A DNA stretch of 37,549 nt, taken from NCBI GenBank assembly GCA_010094045.1, contig ML986591.1, forward strand, positions 545,133 through 582,681. Reading direction: 5' to 3'. Below, in pieces: positions 1-9,800 of this stretch. This stretch comes from Lojkania enalia (taxonomy: Eukaryota > Ascomycota > Dothideomycetes > Pleosporales). Position 1 is the stretch's first letter, and each line of letters opens with the position of its first letter. Position numbers and translations under genes: made by a program. The notes below the pieces were generated by a model, which worked only from the letters and a program-made list of their open reading frames with translations, was not told the origin of the DNA and did not search any database.

Positions 1-2309
1 AACTAGTAGTATATAATATAGACGCGTACGGAGAAAACTAGAAATAGAAAGTTAAAAGAATAATAAAGTATAGAATATAAAATAGCAAATAATATTATCT
101 AATTAAATAGTTAGAAGTAGACGAATATAGGAGCTTATAGAATAATACCTAAGAACTAGAAGAAAACCTTAGTCCTACAGCGTTATAAGTATATTATAAA
201 ACCCGAATTTATAAAGGAAATCTAAAGATAGAGTAGTAGAATTAAACGATATTAGCTATATTATAGGAGGCAACTCCGCTTTAGAAAGAAGACCCGTCTT
301 ATAATCTACTTCTTTCTCTTTCTTAAGCTGCTTTTACGCATGTTTATAACCTTCTACCTATTTATACTTTACCTACTTATAAATCTTATAAAGATGCTAA
401 ATCTTTACGCGAGCTGCTACTACCTTATTAAAAAGTTATTTTAACTCTTCTTAGGCTAGATAAATCTCCTCCTCTAGTTTCACAACTTTAGTATCCCGCT
501 TTACTACTAGGAAGAATTAGGAATAAATTAATAGTACGGGATTATAATATATAAGTAACCTAAGTATTATAATCCGTATTATATAATAAACGTATACTAG
601 TATAAAAGTATTCTAAATAATATAACTTTTTAGGTATTTCCTTCTTATCTATCTTATAAGTTAACCCCTTATAGGAGAACTAGAAATAAGGTATAATAGT
701 CTCGCCTAAACGGTTTATACGATTAATATAATAGTATCTACCTAGAGTTAAACGATAAAGAGGAGATATTAGGAATATATATAGTTTTAACGAAAATAGT
801 ATACTAACCCTATTATATACTAGTTTAGGATAGGAAAACTCTTAAGCTAAGAGTTTAGAGAGGGAAGATAGTATTATAGATACCCCTATAAGAATCCTTA
901 TACTAGACTTAATCAAAATCTAGGATTTTATATAGCTAGAAGAATAAGGCTAATATAAGATATATAACGCGCTTAGCAGCTTAGTTAACTAAGCAACTAA
1001 ATATGCTTAGTTGCTTAGTCGACTAAATAACTAAGTAGGAAGAAATAGTAAGGGAACTAAATTATATTTAACAACCTTACAACTCTAACCTTTATAACTC
1101 TTCGTAGTTAACTTAAATATCTTCTATATACTCTACTTATATACTTCTATTATAAGCCTATAAGAATAATCCTCTTATAGCACGTAACTACTCTTAGCTA
1201 TTACTCTATCCTGCACCTGGCTAATTAAGAGGCTGTTATATTAAGGTACTGGGTATTATTATAGTATAGTAGAATTTATTAGAAAAAGAATATTAGAGAT
1301 ATATAATTTATCTAGACTTATTTAGTTTAATATCTATAATTAGGTTTTAGAATTTAGTAAAGTAAGTAGAAAACCTACTTTAACTTTATTTTAAAGTTTC
1401 TAGTTTACTCTATACTATAGTTTTCTTATTTTAGTTATTATAGGTAGATTTTAAGAAGATAACTAAACTATCTATAAAGTTAATACCCTTATCTATTAAT
1501 AGGTTAACTAATATTACTAGATTTTATTCTAGATAGAAATAAGTAAATAGAAGGCGGATATATTTAATTAAATATTAGTTAGTATTTCCTTCTAATTTAT
1601 AATAGAACTTTCTAATAAATATAAAAGTTCTAAATATTTATTAGAGAATATTAAAAGGTTAGATAAATAGTTAAAATAGAAATATAAATTATATATTATC
1701 TTTAGTAGATTAGAAGTTAATATAAGTATCTATTTAAAAGCTAGAGTTATAAACTAAATTAAGCTAAGAGTAGATAATAGTTCTATTAATATTAATATAC
1801 TAGTAGTTAGTAGAAAAATAGCTATTTAAGAGCTACTAAATTCTCTTTAAATTACTTTAAGATCTAACTAATAGTAATTTTTCTAGATAATTAAAGTCTC
1901 TACTAATATCTTATTCTTCTACTATAAAGAGTCTAGTTTACCTTAAATCTCTTTAAGTATATTAATAAGCGTATTCTTATCTATAGTATATAATAGTAGA
2001 TAATATAATATAATATTATAAATACTTATATATAGATAGTTAATTATATTTTAAATAGTTAACTCTATTACTATATACTATATATAAATATTAAAATATT
2101 ATATAAGGAATAGAGATATTTATATTATATAAGTTTTTATAGAAGCTAAGTTTATACTATTATATAGGCTAGCTAGATTAGTAAAACCTTCTTCTATTAT
2201 AGTTATAATAAGTTGGTTATATTCTAGCTAGTAGCTAATAACTATTACTAGTAACTAGTTTAGATATTATAGTAGGAGTAGTATAGATATAAAAGTATTA
2301 TAGTATTAC
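1..2309. other. RIP-decayed DNA, unclassified
   Basis: About 2.3 kb of very TA-rich sequence with no gene I can identify. The minus strand around 180-530 reads as a Lys/Glu-rich, coiled-coil-like stretch (for example VVKLEEEIYLA, then KQLKKEKEVDYKTGLLSKAE) with stops only where Gln is plausible. It could be the tail of a transposase or gag, but I do not recognise it. The rest gives no conserved motif in any frame. All frames look open once TAA/TAG are read as Gln, because TGA has been nearly eliminated, so openness is no evidence of coding here. Confidence 0.4.
981..1026. repeat. 19-bp inverted repeat (hairpin)
   Basis: Arms 981-999 and 1008-1026 are reverse complements with two mismatches (TA against CG in the stem) around an 8-nt loop. 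The arms themselves contain the smaller palindromes TTAGTTAACTAA and TTAGTCGACTAA. It keeps GCAAC/GTTGC, unlike its surroundings. It may be the end of an unidentified transposon or a MITE remnant; no partner copy was found in the window. Confidence 0.5.
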
Positions 2310-2862
2310 TATAATAATATAAAAAGTATTATTAATTTTAATCTAATCTATTTTTTATTAATTATATTAGTCTCTTTTCTAATTTTAATCTATTATTTAT
2401 ATTAAAGTTATCTTCTTATATATAATTCTACTAGATAAGTATTTTTTATTTTCTCTTCTAAATTTATTTTTAGAGTTTAGAACTTATCTATATTAAAAAG
2501 AAGAGGTTTTAGTTTATAAATTTTAACCTTTTTAAAAAATATATTTAAATCTAAATATTTCTATATCTTTAATCTACTAGTTATTAGTTTATACTATTTA
2601 CGCTAATTCTTTTAATTACTAAAAATACTGAGTATTTTCTTTTTAAATATAGTTATAGAGGGGTATATAACTATTATAATATTAGAAGTATATTAGAATA
2701 TATTAATATAGAAGAATAAGATAGCCTTAAAAATAATATAGTATATTAATAGGCTTATAAAGTATAGAATTTATATATAATACTAGTAGCTAAGTATCTA
2801 AAAATTATTAGTAAATAATAAAGATAAAGATATTATAATATTAAATAAAAAAAATTAATATT
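2310..2862 (-). mobile_element. Ty1/copia fragment: leader and start of gag
   Basis: Read on the minus strand, this stretch matches the leader and early gag of the copia element at about 20162-20800 almost continuously, from the T-run of the leader to the AGATTAATAATACTTT segment. The differences are nearly all C/T or G/A transitions. It has only one copy of the 70-bp unit that is duplicated in the other element (20253-20392), which accounts for most of the length difference. Upstream of about 2862 the match fades before the Gypsy-1 LTR at 2920. Below 2310 it stops, so this is a truncated or divergent relative, inverted relative to the other copy. Confidence 0.8.
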
Positions 2863-2919
2863 AATATACTTTATAAACAAATATTCTATATTAATAAGTA
2901 AGTTATCTACTACTAGTAT

Positions 2920-3198
2920 TATAATAATACGAAGAAATTATTCTACGAAAAGCTTTATATACAACCTTATCCTAAAGCTTTTTACTTATCTTATCCTACC
3001 TTTAGTTCTACCCCTTTTCCTATCCGTATATAGTTATATACTCCCTTATAAGTAGTTTAGTAGTTCTTCTATATTCTTTTATATAAGGTCTATAGGTGTT
3101 AATAGAATTTCTAGGTCTCTAAACCCCTATATACTCCTATATACCTCTAAGTAGATTTATATTATATTTGGACCTATTATTTTACCTACGCTATTATA
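2920..3198 (+). repeat. Gypsy-1 family LTR, copy 1 (5' LTR)
   Basis: This is one of four 279-bp copies (others at 24979, 31893, 37200). It begins TATAATAATACG and ends GCTATTATA, which I read as a RIP-mutated TGTAACGATGCG...TTACA. It is followed by the same interior start (TTATATAGAAGAA) as the copy at 24979, so it is a 5' LTR. No convincing tRNA primer site follows it in either copy. Confidence 0.93.
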
Positions 3199-4246
3199 TT
3201 ATATAGAAGAATTTAATACTACTAGTAATAGCTTCTTTAATAATATCGTATCGATTATTTATTTAACTATATCTAAGTCTAAAATATACCTAATTTAGTT
3301 TAGATTATAATATTTATATACTATTATATTAAATTATTTAATTATCTAGATAGGATTTTAGAGACTTTTTATTAACTAAAGTTTTTAGGTTTAGAACTTC
3401 CTATCCTCTATAATTAGGATTACCTTTAGAAAAGCCGCGTAGAGTACGCCTAAGTAGAAACTTAGAAACTACTAATAATCTATTAGAATTAGAGGTAACC
3501 GCTAATATCTAACTATAATTTACCTTCTAATTCCTATACTAGAACTAATATACGCGTAAGTTATAGTAAGAGTAAACTTCTATCTACGTATATAGAATAA
3601 CTATTACTTCTTATAGGGGGCCCTATAATAGATAGACCCCTCTCTATAAGACCTATAATAAAGAACCTATCTAATTTAGAGGGAAATTAGAGTAAACTAA
3701 CCCTTAAGAAATAAATTATAATTTTATAAGAGGAGATCGCATGCTTAATATAATAGAAAACTATTAGTTCTAATTAACCTCTATAAACTACTAAATTAGA
3801 ACCGATAATATACTAAGAAACTTTTATAACTCCTCTAGTAAGAAACCTTTTAGTTACCTCTAAACCTCTTTAAGCCTATCTTACTAAATATACGCCTAAG
3901 ATTAAAAGCCTTATAAATAGTAGTAAACTAATATTTAAATAATAGTAAGCCTTAATTCTAGACTAACTTAAGATTAATATAGATTACTATTAGATAGAAT
4001 ATATATATATAGCGTTAGTATAAAGATATATCTCTAATACTATAAAAGGGTATTTAGAACTAAAATATCTAGCTAAATTAGACTAGTACTAGTTTAAGAA
4101 TACTAAAGAAATAATTTTACTTCTATAATTATATTTTATAATAGATAATAAAGAGATAGAGGTATAATAAACGTTTTAGATCCTAAGAATAAATAAGAGA
4201 GAAGTATTCCCAACTTTTAAAGCTCGCTTTATTAGTATAGCTATCA

Positions 4247-4316
4247 ACGTATAGTATAAGCGAGCTAATTACCTAAGCGAGCTAATTATAATACTAAAAC
4301 TATACTAAAATCGCGA
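4247..4316. repeat. Pogo-A left terminal inverted repeat
   Basis: Begins ACGTATAGTATAAGCGAGCT and ends at TCGCGA. It holds two direct copies of AAGCGAGCTAATTA about 18 bp apart (near 4258 and 4275), a layout typical of transposase binding sites in terminal repeats. Its partner is 6076-6145. Confidence 0.88.
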
Positions 4317-4375
4317 CTACTTTTCGTAAAATATTATACTTTCTTATATTCTATCATACTATATAATATAGTAGC

Positions 4376-6055
4376 CTATTCTTCTATATCTATAGTATCA
4401 TTTTTATACGTCCGCGAGTTATACCCAGCCTTACTATACTACTTGTAATACCTTTAAGTCAGCTAGTTTCTATTAACGCGCGCCTTCTTCTTACTTTTCT
4501 TCCTATTAGTACGAGTGCTAAACTCTTTTAGAGTAGTTAATTAAGCGCCTTCTTTAATTATTAGGTTACCTTTCTTCTATATACGCTTTCTTTTATACAA
4601 TCGATATTATATAGCAGTCTTATTAGCTGTTTAAAGCTTAGTAACCTAAGTATATAATAGTACATTTTTATATATTATATATAATAGTACATTTTTATAT
4701 ATTATATATATAGTACCCTTTATAAACTATTTAAACGCCTCTACTATTACAGTAGGTAAGCTATCTAGGTACTTTTAAACTCTTAATTAAACGTATATAG
4801 ATTAAGACCTAAATTTAATAGGATTACTTAGTATTTTTAACTTTTAAAGGATATCTTCGACTATAGAAGGTATTAGTATATATAGTTAAACTTTAAACTT
4901 TAATAGTACTATATCTAGGTTAAATAGAATTAAACTAGCGCTTTAAAAGCTACTTAAGATATTACTCTTTATAATTGCTGCGTTAAAAGCTGCTTTAAAG
5001 TAGGGTAAGAACTTAATTTTCGTAATATAGTTAATATAACCGTATATTAGCTGCTCGACTTAACGCCCGTACATAGTTTTTAAAAGCGAGAAACAACCTA
5101 TATCTAGTAGCTGCAGTAGGTACAATAAATGTAGAAGTATATAGAGAGTAATAATATTCTTTTTCTTATAGAGCTACCTGAATTTAAACGAGTTGTAGCT
5201 CTTATAGCCGTCGAGAATTAGCAATCGATGTATACTAATAGTACAATCTTTTATATATGCGTTAAAGTATTTTAACTACTTAATACTAATATTATTTATC
5301 GTCCAGCTGTTATTAGTAACCTATATAACCTAGGTTGGTAGAATATCGTCTTCTTTATACTATATAGAGAGGTAGTAGGTACCTGTAAAGATAATAAAAG
5401 GTAGTATCGCCTATCCTATCGCGTTAATATCCTAGATAACTATAGTCTACTTAAAATTATCTAGCTAGAGCTGCTTTAGTTAATTCTATCTCTTAGAGCT
5501 AGTAACTACTACTTCTATTAATATTACGTCTATTATAAAGCCTAATTTATTAAAATTATATATATTTCCGTCGACGATACTATATTTAGCTTTTATATTC
5601 TATATAAGGTAGAACTAGCTTTCTATAACCTTAGGATCCTTATATTTAGCTCTTAAATAGTTGTACTTTTAATTAAATTTAACCTTAAACTTAAGCGTAT
5701 ATTTAATAAAGTTCTCTACCTAGTTCTTTTCAACCTAGCTAGTAGAGTATATAGCTAGTAGTAAATTAGCTATATTTTAAATAGTAGTAAACTGTAGCGG
5801 AAATTCTCTTATATCTAGATCTAGTATATACTAAATAATTACCTACTCCTTAGTCTTACTAAGCTTTATTAAATTAGGCCGGCAATTATATTATAGAGCT
5901 ATTCCTTGCCTTTATATACTAAGTATACTTTAGAAGATATTATAGATTAATATAACGCGACGTATAGTTAGTATTATATTTTATTAAAGAGCTTAGAGTA
6001 TAAGTTATATTTTAGCTTCTTTCTAAATTAATTCTATAGTTGTTAGTTGTAGTAT
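4376..6055 (-). pseudogene. Pogo-A transposase (DDE, CENP-B HTH), RIP-inactivated
   Basis: A 560-codon frame reads on the minus strand from a mutated start (ATA at 6053-6055) to TAG at 4376-4378, broken only by TAA/TAG. It would cut and paste the element at TA sites. Domains in order: N-terminal pogo-type HTH with the start of the CENP-B DNA-binding region; DDE catalytic core with NFNKLGF (first Asp now Asn), LILDGYK (second Asp kept) and LDIGCF (third Asp kept); basic C-terminus; and a CCHC knuckle in which Cys and His have become Tyr (RYYK.YSKAGYNSRTY). It carries an in-frame 27-bp tandem duplication (around 4651-4710). Homology to fungal Fot1/pogo transposases is from my knowledge of the family. 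Confidence 0.92.
4657..4710. repeat. 27-bp tandem duplication inside Pogo-A transposase
   Basis: The string ATAGTACATTTTTATATATT occurs at about 4657 and again 27 bp later. Pogo-B has a single copy at the equivalent place. The duplication adds nine codons without changing frame. Confidence 0.85.
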
Positions 6056-6075
6056 AATACTATAAAGTATAATTA

Positions 6076-6145
6076 TCGCGATTTTAGTAGAGTCTTAGTA
6101 TTATAATCAGCTTACTTAGGTAATTAGCTCGCTTATACTGTATAT
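6076..6145. repeat. Pogo-A right terminal inverted repeat
   Basis: Reverse complement of 4247-4316 with a handful of transitions; its outermost bases are altered (CTGTATAT against the expected CTATACGT). Flanked by TA at 6146-6147. Confidence 0.85.
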
Positions 6146-6532
6146 TAAAGGATTTATATTCTAATCTAAATAGTTCTTCTACTTATAGAATAAGATTCTC
6201 TCTAGTCTAAAAATACTAAACCTTAGCTTTAAACTTATATAGAAAAGCTTTTTTAACGCTATAATCGCCTACTTAACAGCCTATAATATAGAAAGGAGGA
6301 GCGTTTCTAACCTTCTAAAACGAATTATTAGCCTATAAGTTATAGCTAAAATAAATTTAGATTAGTATTAGAAGGCTTTTAAGAGTTTATCTAAGGTAAC
6401 CTATAATCTAATACTACTCTAATCTACTCTAGTATTAATACCTTATTCTACTACGATTACTCTCTAATAATCTAGTAAGACTCTTATATTTAAAAGGTAT
6501 ATAACCCTAGATAATTATTATAACTAATATAA

Positions 6533-8230
6533 GTAGTAAATAAGCGTGTTAGATAAGCGAGCATACTATTTTATTAACTTTTTTAACTATTCTAGCGATA
6601 TATTTTTACAACGTATTAAAATACTATAAATATAATATATATTCTTAATTAAGTAGTATCTATAGTACCCTTTTTATACGTATATAAGTTATATCTAGTC
6701 TCTCTATAACGACTATAATATATAGAAGTCTACCGACTTATATTTAATCGCGCTTTACCTTAATATATTTTATCTTCTAACTACTACTTAACCACTATTT
6801 AAGTAATAATCTCCTCTCCCTCTACTTTTAATAAGGTGTCTTACTTCTAAATCCACTTCTTTTTACGCTATTTACGCGTTGTAGTAGCCTTATTTACTTT
6901 TTTAAGGCTAGTAATTTAACCCTTTAGTAATATAGCTAAATAAAGTATTACCTTAACATCTTTTTCGAGCTAATTAATTGCTGTAATAATAGAAGTAGGT
7001 AATAAGCTTTTATACCTTTAAATCCGATCGTAAATTAATATTAATTAAGCCTCTAATTTACGCTAGTTACTTAGTATTTTAGCTTTCTATATAAGAATCT
7101 TTAGTATAGGTAGTATTAGTATACGAAGCTTTATATTAAGCTTTAATATTACTACTTCTAAATTATATAGAACTAAACCGGCCTCTTAAAAGCTTATACA
7201 GATATTATTCTTTATAATTAATTGTTAGTAGGTAGTATAAAAAGCTAGAAGAAACTTAAGTTTTATAATATAATTAATATAGTCGCGGATTAGACTCTTA
7301 ATCTAACTACTATACGCTTACTTTAATAGTAAGAAGTAACCTATATTAAGAAGCTATAAGAGGTATAATAAGTACAACGGTATATAGAGAGTATAGATTT
7401 TATTCTTCTTATAGATTATCTAGAATTCGAGTGAGTTATAGCTCTTATAGCTATTAAGAATAAGTAGTTACTATACGCCTACTCGACGGTCCTTTATATA
7501 TATAATAAAGTATTTTAGCTATTTAACTCTAAGATTATTAGTTGTCTATCTATTATTACTTAGTCTGATAGCCTAATTCTTAGGTATATTATCACTCTTA
7601 TACTAGGTAGAAAGGTAGTATTAGCTAGTAAAGATAATAAAAGACAGGATCGCCTACCTAGCAGTATTAATTCTCTAGATTATTATAACCTACTTATAAT
7701 TCTCTAGCTATATAGTTTTTAGCTAACTATATCTTTTTAAACTAGTAACAACTAGTTTAAGTAATATCTTATCTATTATAAAGCTAGCTTTATTAAAATT
7801 GTAGATATCCTTATTATAGATACTATATATAGCTTTTATATATATTATAAGCTTAAACTAGGTTCTAATAATTTTAGAATCTTTATATAAAGCTCTCTAA
7901 TAATTGTATAGTCGATTAAATCGTATTTTAAGGCTATTTATTCGCTTAATAAAATTCCTAAGCTATTTCTAACTAACCTATCTAGCGCTGTACTTAATAA
8001 GCAGTTTATCTATTATATCTTATATAATATTTAGAGAGGGTATAAATCCTCGCGAATCTAGGTTAAGTATATATATAATAATAGCCTCCTCTTCTAGCTT
8101 AGTAAGCTTCTTTAAATTTGGCTTATAATTATATTATATAGTAATTCTATTACGTCGTTAATATATTATTCTTTAAGAGATATTATATATAGAAGTAGTA
8201 TATCTTTTACTTTAAAGTTGCTTATTATTA
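6533..8230 (-). mobile_element. Pogo-C: diverged pogo-type transposon, right end missing
   Basis: Gypsy-1 similarity stops at about 6530 and a pogo-like end follows, with two AAGCG-type motifs (TAAGCGTGTT, TAAGCGAGCA near 6541 and 6555) laid out as in the Pogo-A terminal repeat. The minus-strand transposase is related to Pogo-A/B but clearly a different family. I could not find a matching terminal repeat on the right. Near 8228-8250 there is only a weak partial match (AATAGTTAA...AGTTA) to the inner part of the left end, so the right terminus is probably truncated or rearranged. Boundaries are approximate. Confidence 0.72.
6700..8220 (-). pseudogene. Pogo-C transposase remnant
   Basis: Minus-strand reading gives the pogo/Fot1 catalytic core: DIYNFNKASFIID (about 7780), LILNSYKSYNSLEF (about 7455) and YLL.LLNIGYF (about 7340). 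All three catalytic Asp positions now read Asn. Order and spacing match the Pogo-A and Pogo-B proteins. The frame is interrupted throughout by TAA/TAG. Both ends of the coding region are uncertain. Confidence 0.78.
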
Positions 8231-8990
8231 ATAGTTAAGATAGTTAGAGAGATATCTACTTGTTATAAACACAGAATACTAAGAGGTACCGCCTTTATAG
8301 CTAGGGCTTAATCTAATATTAGCTACTATATAGGTCGACTTAGACGAGGACTAATAAGGTAATAATAGGTAGAAGTATATTAAGGACTAATTATTAGATA
8401 GTAAGTAGTAGGACTACAGGAACTGGGGAGATAATTAGCTAAATAACAAGGTATAGTATAACCTATATACGTAATAATAGTAGAAGTATTAGGTATAGTA
8501 GAACAGACCTGATAGACCTAATAGACCTAATAAGCTAGGCTTAGCGGTCTTAGACCTAACTATATAAGATAGAAGATCTTTTTAGTAGATTAAGTCCTAT
8601 ATAGTTATTCTCGTAGATTTATCTCGTTACTATATTAGACTTCTAAGAATATATTCGTTACATTTAAAGAACTAGATAATTCTACTACTCTCTCTTTACT
8701 AAAGTTACTACCTTTAACTAATCTAATATAAATAAGGCCCTAGCGCGTATACGACTGTAATAGTAGTTATTATATATACTAGTAGTATATAGGTTAGTAA
8801 TATAATAACTACCTAATATTAAGAGAATAGAAACTATTTAAAGATATCTACTGTATTGTAAAGTTAAGTTATAATAACCTAAAGGCTATAAGCTCTAGAA
8901 GAAACTATAGTATAAAAAGTATAGGAATAGGAGACCCGTATTATATAGATATAATATAAGCTAGCTGTAGCTAAAACCGACCTAGCTAAA
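8231..8990. other. Unassigned stretch upstream of an orphan gag
   Basis: No gene seen. It holds a 9-bp unit repeated three times (AGACCTGAT, AGACCTAAT, AGACCTAAT at 8505-8531). A string TGTTATAAACACAG at 8261 and one ending TTCGTTACA at 8660 could mark the ends of an LTR of about 400 bp belonging to the gag that follows, but no second copy is present in the window to support this. It retains rather more CA and TG than its neighbours. Confidence 0.35.
8505..8531. repeat. 3 x 9-bp tandem repeat
   Basis: AGACCTGAT followed by two copies of AGACCTAAT; the first differs by a single transition. Function unknown. Confidence 0.7.
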
Positions 8991-8999
8991 GCTAAACAG

Positions 9000-9800
9000 T
9001 AAGTATAAACTAAGATAGCTTTACTAAGGAAGTTTAATAGTAAGAAGGAATATATTAATCTCTTTCTTATATTAATAGAGCTATACTTTAGGTTTAATAG
9101 TATAACCTTCTTCTTAGATAAGAATAAGATCTTAGCTATAATAATAAATATAGAAGAGATACTACTAATATAAGTTAAACTATTTATAGCTAATTAGCTG
9201 GAGAATAGAGGTAATATAAAGAAGACTAGAGAATCTATAGACGAACTCTTTAAGAGCTGGGAAGGATTTAAGAATAAGGTCCGAAATATTTTTAGAGAAG
9301 TAGATATAGAATAGAAAGTATAAAGGAAACTACTAAGGCTAACCTAGACTAAAAGAGTAATAGATTATACTATAGAATTCTAAAAACTTAGCGCTAAACT
9401 AGAATAGGATAATAGCGTATTAGTAGGAATCTTCTCTAAAGGGCTTAAGGACAAGGTTAAAAACGACCTAGCTAGAGAAGAAAGGCTAATAGAGCTATTA
9501 GAAATAATCGAATTAGTAGTTAGGATCGACAACTATTAATATAAGTAGGAGATAGAGAAATAATCTTAGCTGTAAACATTCGTACTAACTAAAAAGAAAA
9601 GTAAGACAGCGTTATAAGATAGTAATCTAATAGTCTTTAGAAAAGTTGAAAAGGATAGAGGAAAGAACTACTAACGATTAAGGATAAGCAATTTTAAGAA
9701 AGAAAAGCTTAAGAAAGGAGCGTATCTTCTATATAGATAAAAAGGGCACTATATAAAAGAATATCTAAATAAGAAGAAGGAAGTTAGAATAATAACTACG
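9000..9800 (+). pseudogene. Orphan Ty3/gypsy gag with zinc knuckle (third gypsy family)
   Basis: The plus-strand frame gives a retrotransposon gag-type capsid: KFNSKKEYINLFL near the start, then WEGFKNKVRNIFREVD, a helix reading TIEFQKLSAKLEQD, and GLKDKVKNDLARE. A Lys-rich linker follows, and a degraded CCHC knuckle at 9721-9770 (AYLLYR.KGHYIKEYLN, in which two Cys positions read Tyr and the His is kept). Breaks are TAA/TAG. The sequence differs from the gag proteins at 13.4 kb and 25.7 kb, so it represents a separate gypsy family. No protease, RT or integrase of matching type follows, so the element is truncated. Family assignment rests on domain layout and the knuckle. Confidence 0.72.

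Larger units (their letters stand above)
4247..6145 (-). mobile_element. Pogo-A: pogo/Fot1-type DNA transposon
   Basis: The element is 1899 bp with 70-bp terminal inverted repeats (4247-4316 and 6076-6145) and a pogo-superfamily transposase on the minus strand. The empty target is visible in the sister gypsy copy (near 26302, AGCTATTAGAGGAT): here the left flank reads AGCTATCA and the right flank TAAAGGAT, consistent with insertion at a TA with one base of the duplication mutated. It belongs to the same family as Pogo-B, in opposite orientation. The 28-bp length difference from Pogo-B is fully explained by a 27-bp duplication here and a 1-bp deletion there. Confidence 0.93.
2920..6532 (+). 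mobile_element. Gypsy-1: 5' part of a Ty3/gypsy element, split by pogo elements
   Basis: A 279-bp 5' LTR (2920-3198) is followed by interior sequence collinear with the complete element at 24979-32171: 3199-4244 matches 25258-26302, and 6148-6530 matches the following part of gag. Pogo-A (4247-6145) sits between these two blocks. At about 6530, exactly at the gag zinc knuckle, the match ends where Pogo-C begins. No continuation of the interior (protease to integrase) and no 3' LTR was found on the far side of Pogo-C, so the right half has been lost or lies elsewhere. The 5 bp left of the LTR are AGTAT, with no partner to compare. Confidence 0.88.
3640..6532 (+). pseudogene. Gypsy-1 gag, RIP-mutated and interrupted
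   Basis: The capsid part of gag (for example FKARFIS before the break) runs to about 4245, is interrupted by Pogo-A, and resumes at 6148. It ends at the first residues of the zinc knuckle near 6530. The frame is that of the better-preserved gag at 25700-26880. Stops are TAA/TAG at positions where the other copy also suggests Gln or Trp. In life it would have coded for the structural protein forming virus-like particles. Start is approximate, because ATG codons are mutated to ATA. Confidence 0.7.

Noticed and set aside
1080..1700. hAT transposase C-terminus on the minus strand next to the hairpin at 981-1026
   Set aside because: A few residues (PGAG, ARVV.CYKR-like) recall the hAT dimerisation region, but they fall in different frames and no catalytic motif or terminal repeat pair supports it.
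8228..8260. Right terminal inverted repeat of Pogo-C
   Set aside because: Only a short imperfect match to the inner part of the left end; the outer AAGCG motifs are missing.
8261..8660. A 400-bp LTR (TGTTATAAAC...TTCGTTACA) for the orphan gag element
   Set aside because: The end sequences fit the TG...CA rule, but there is no second copy, primer site or target duplication in the window.
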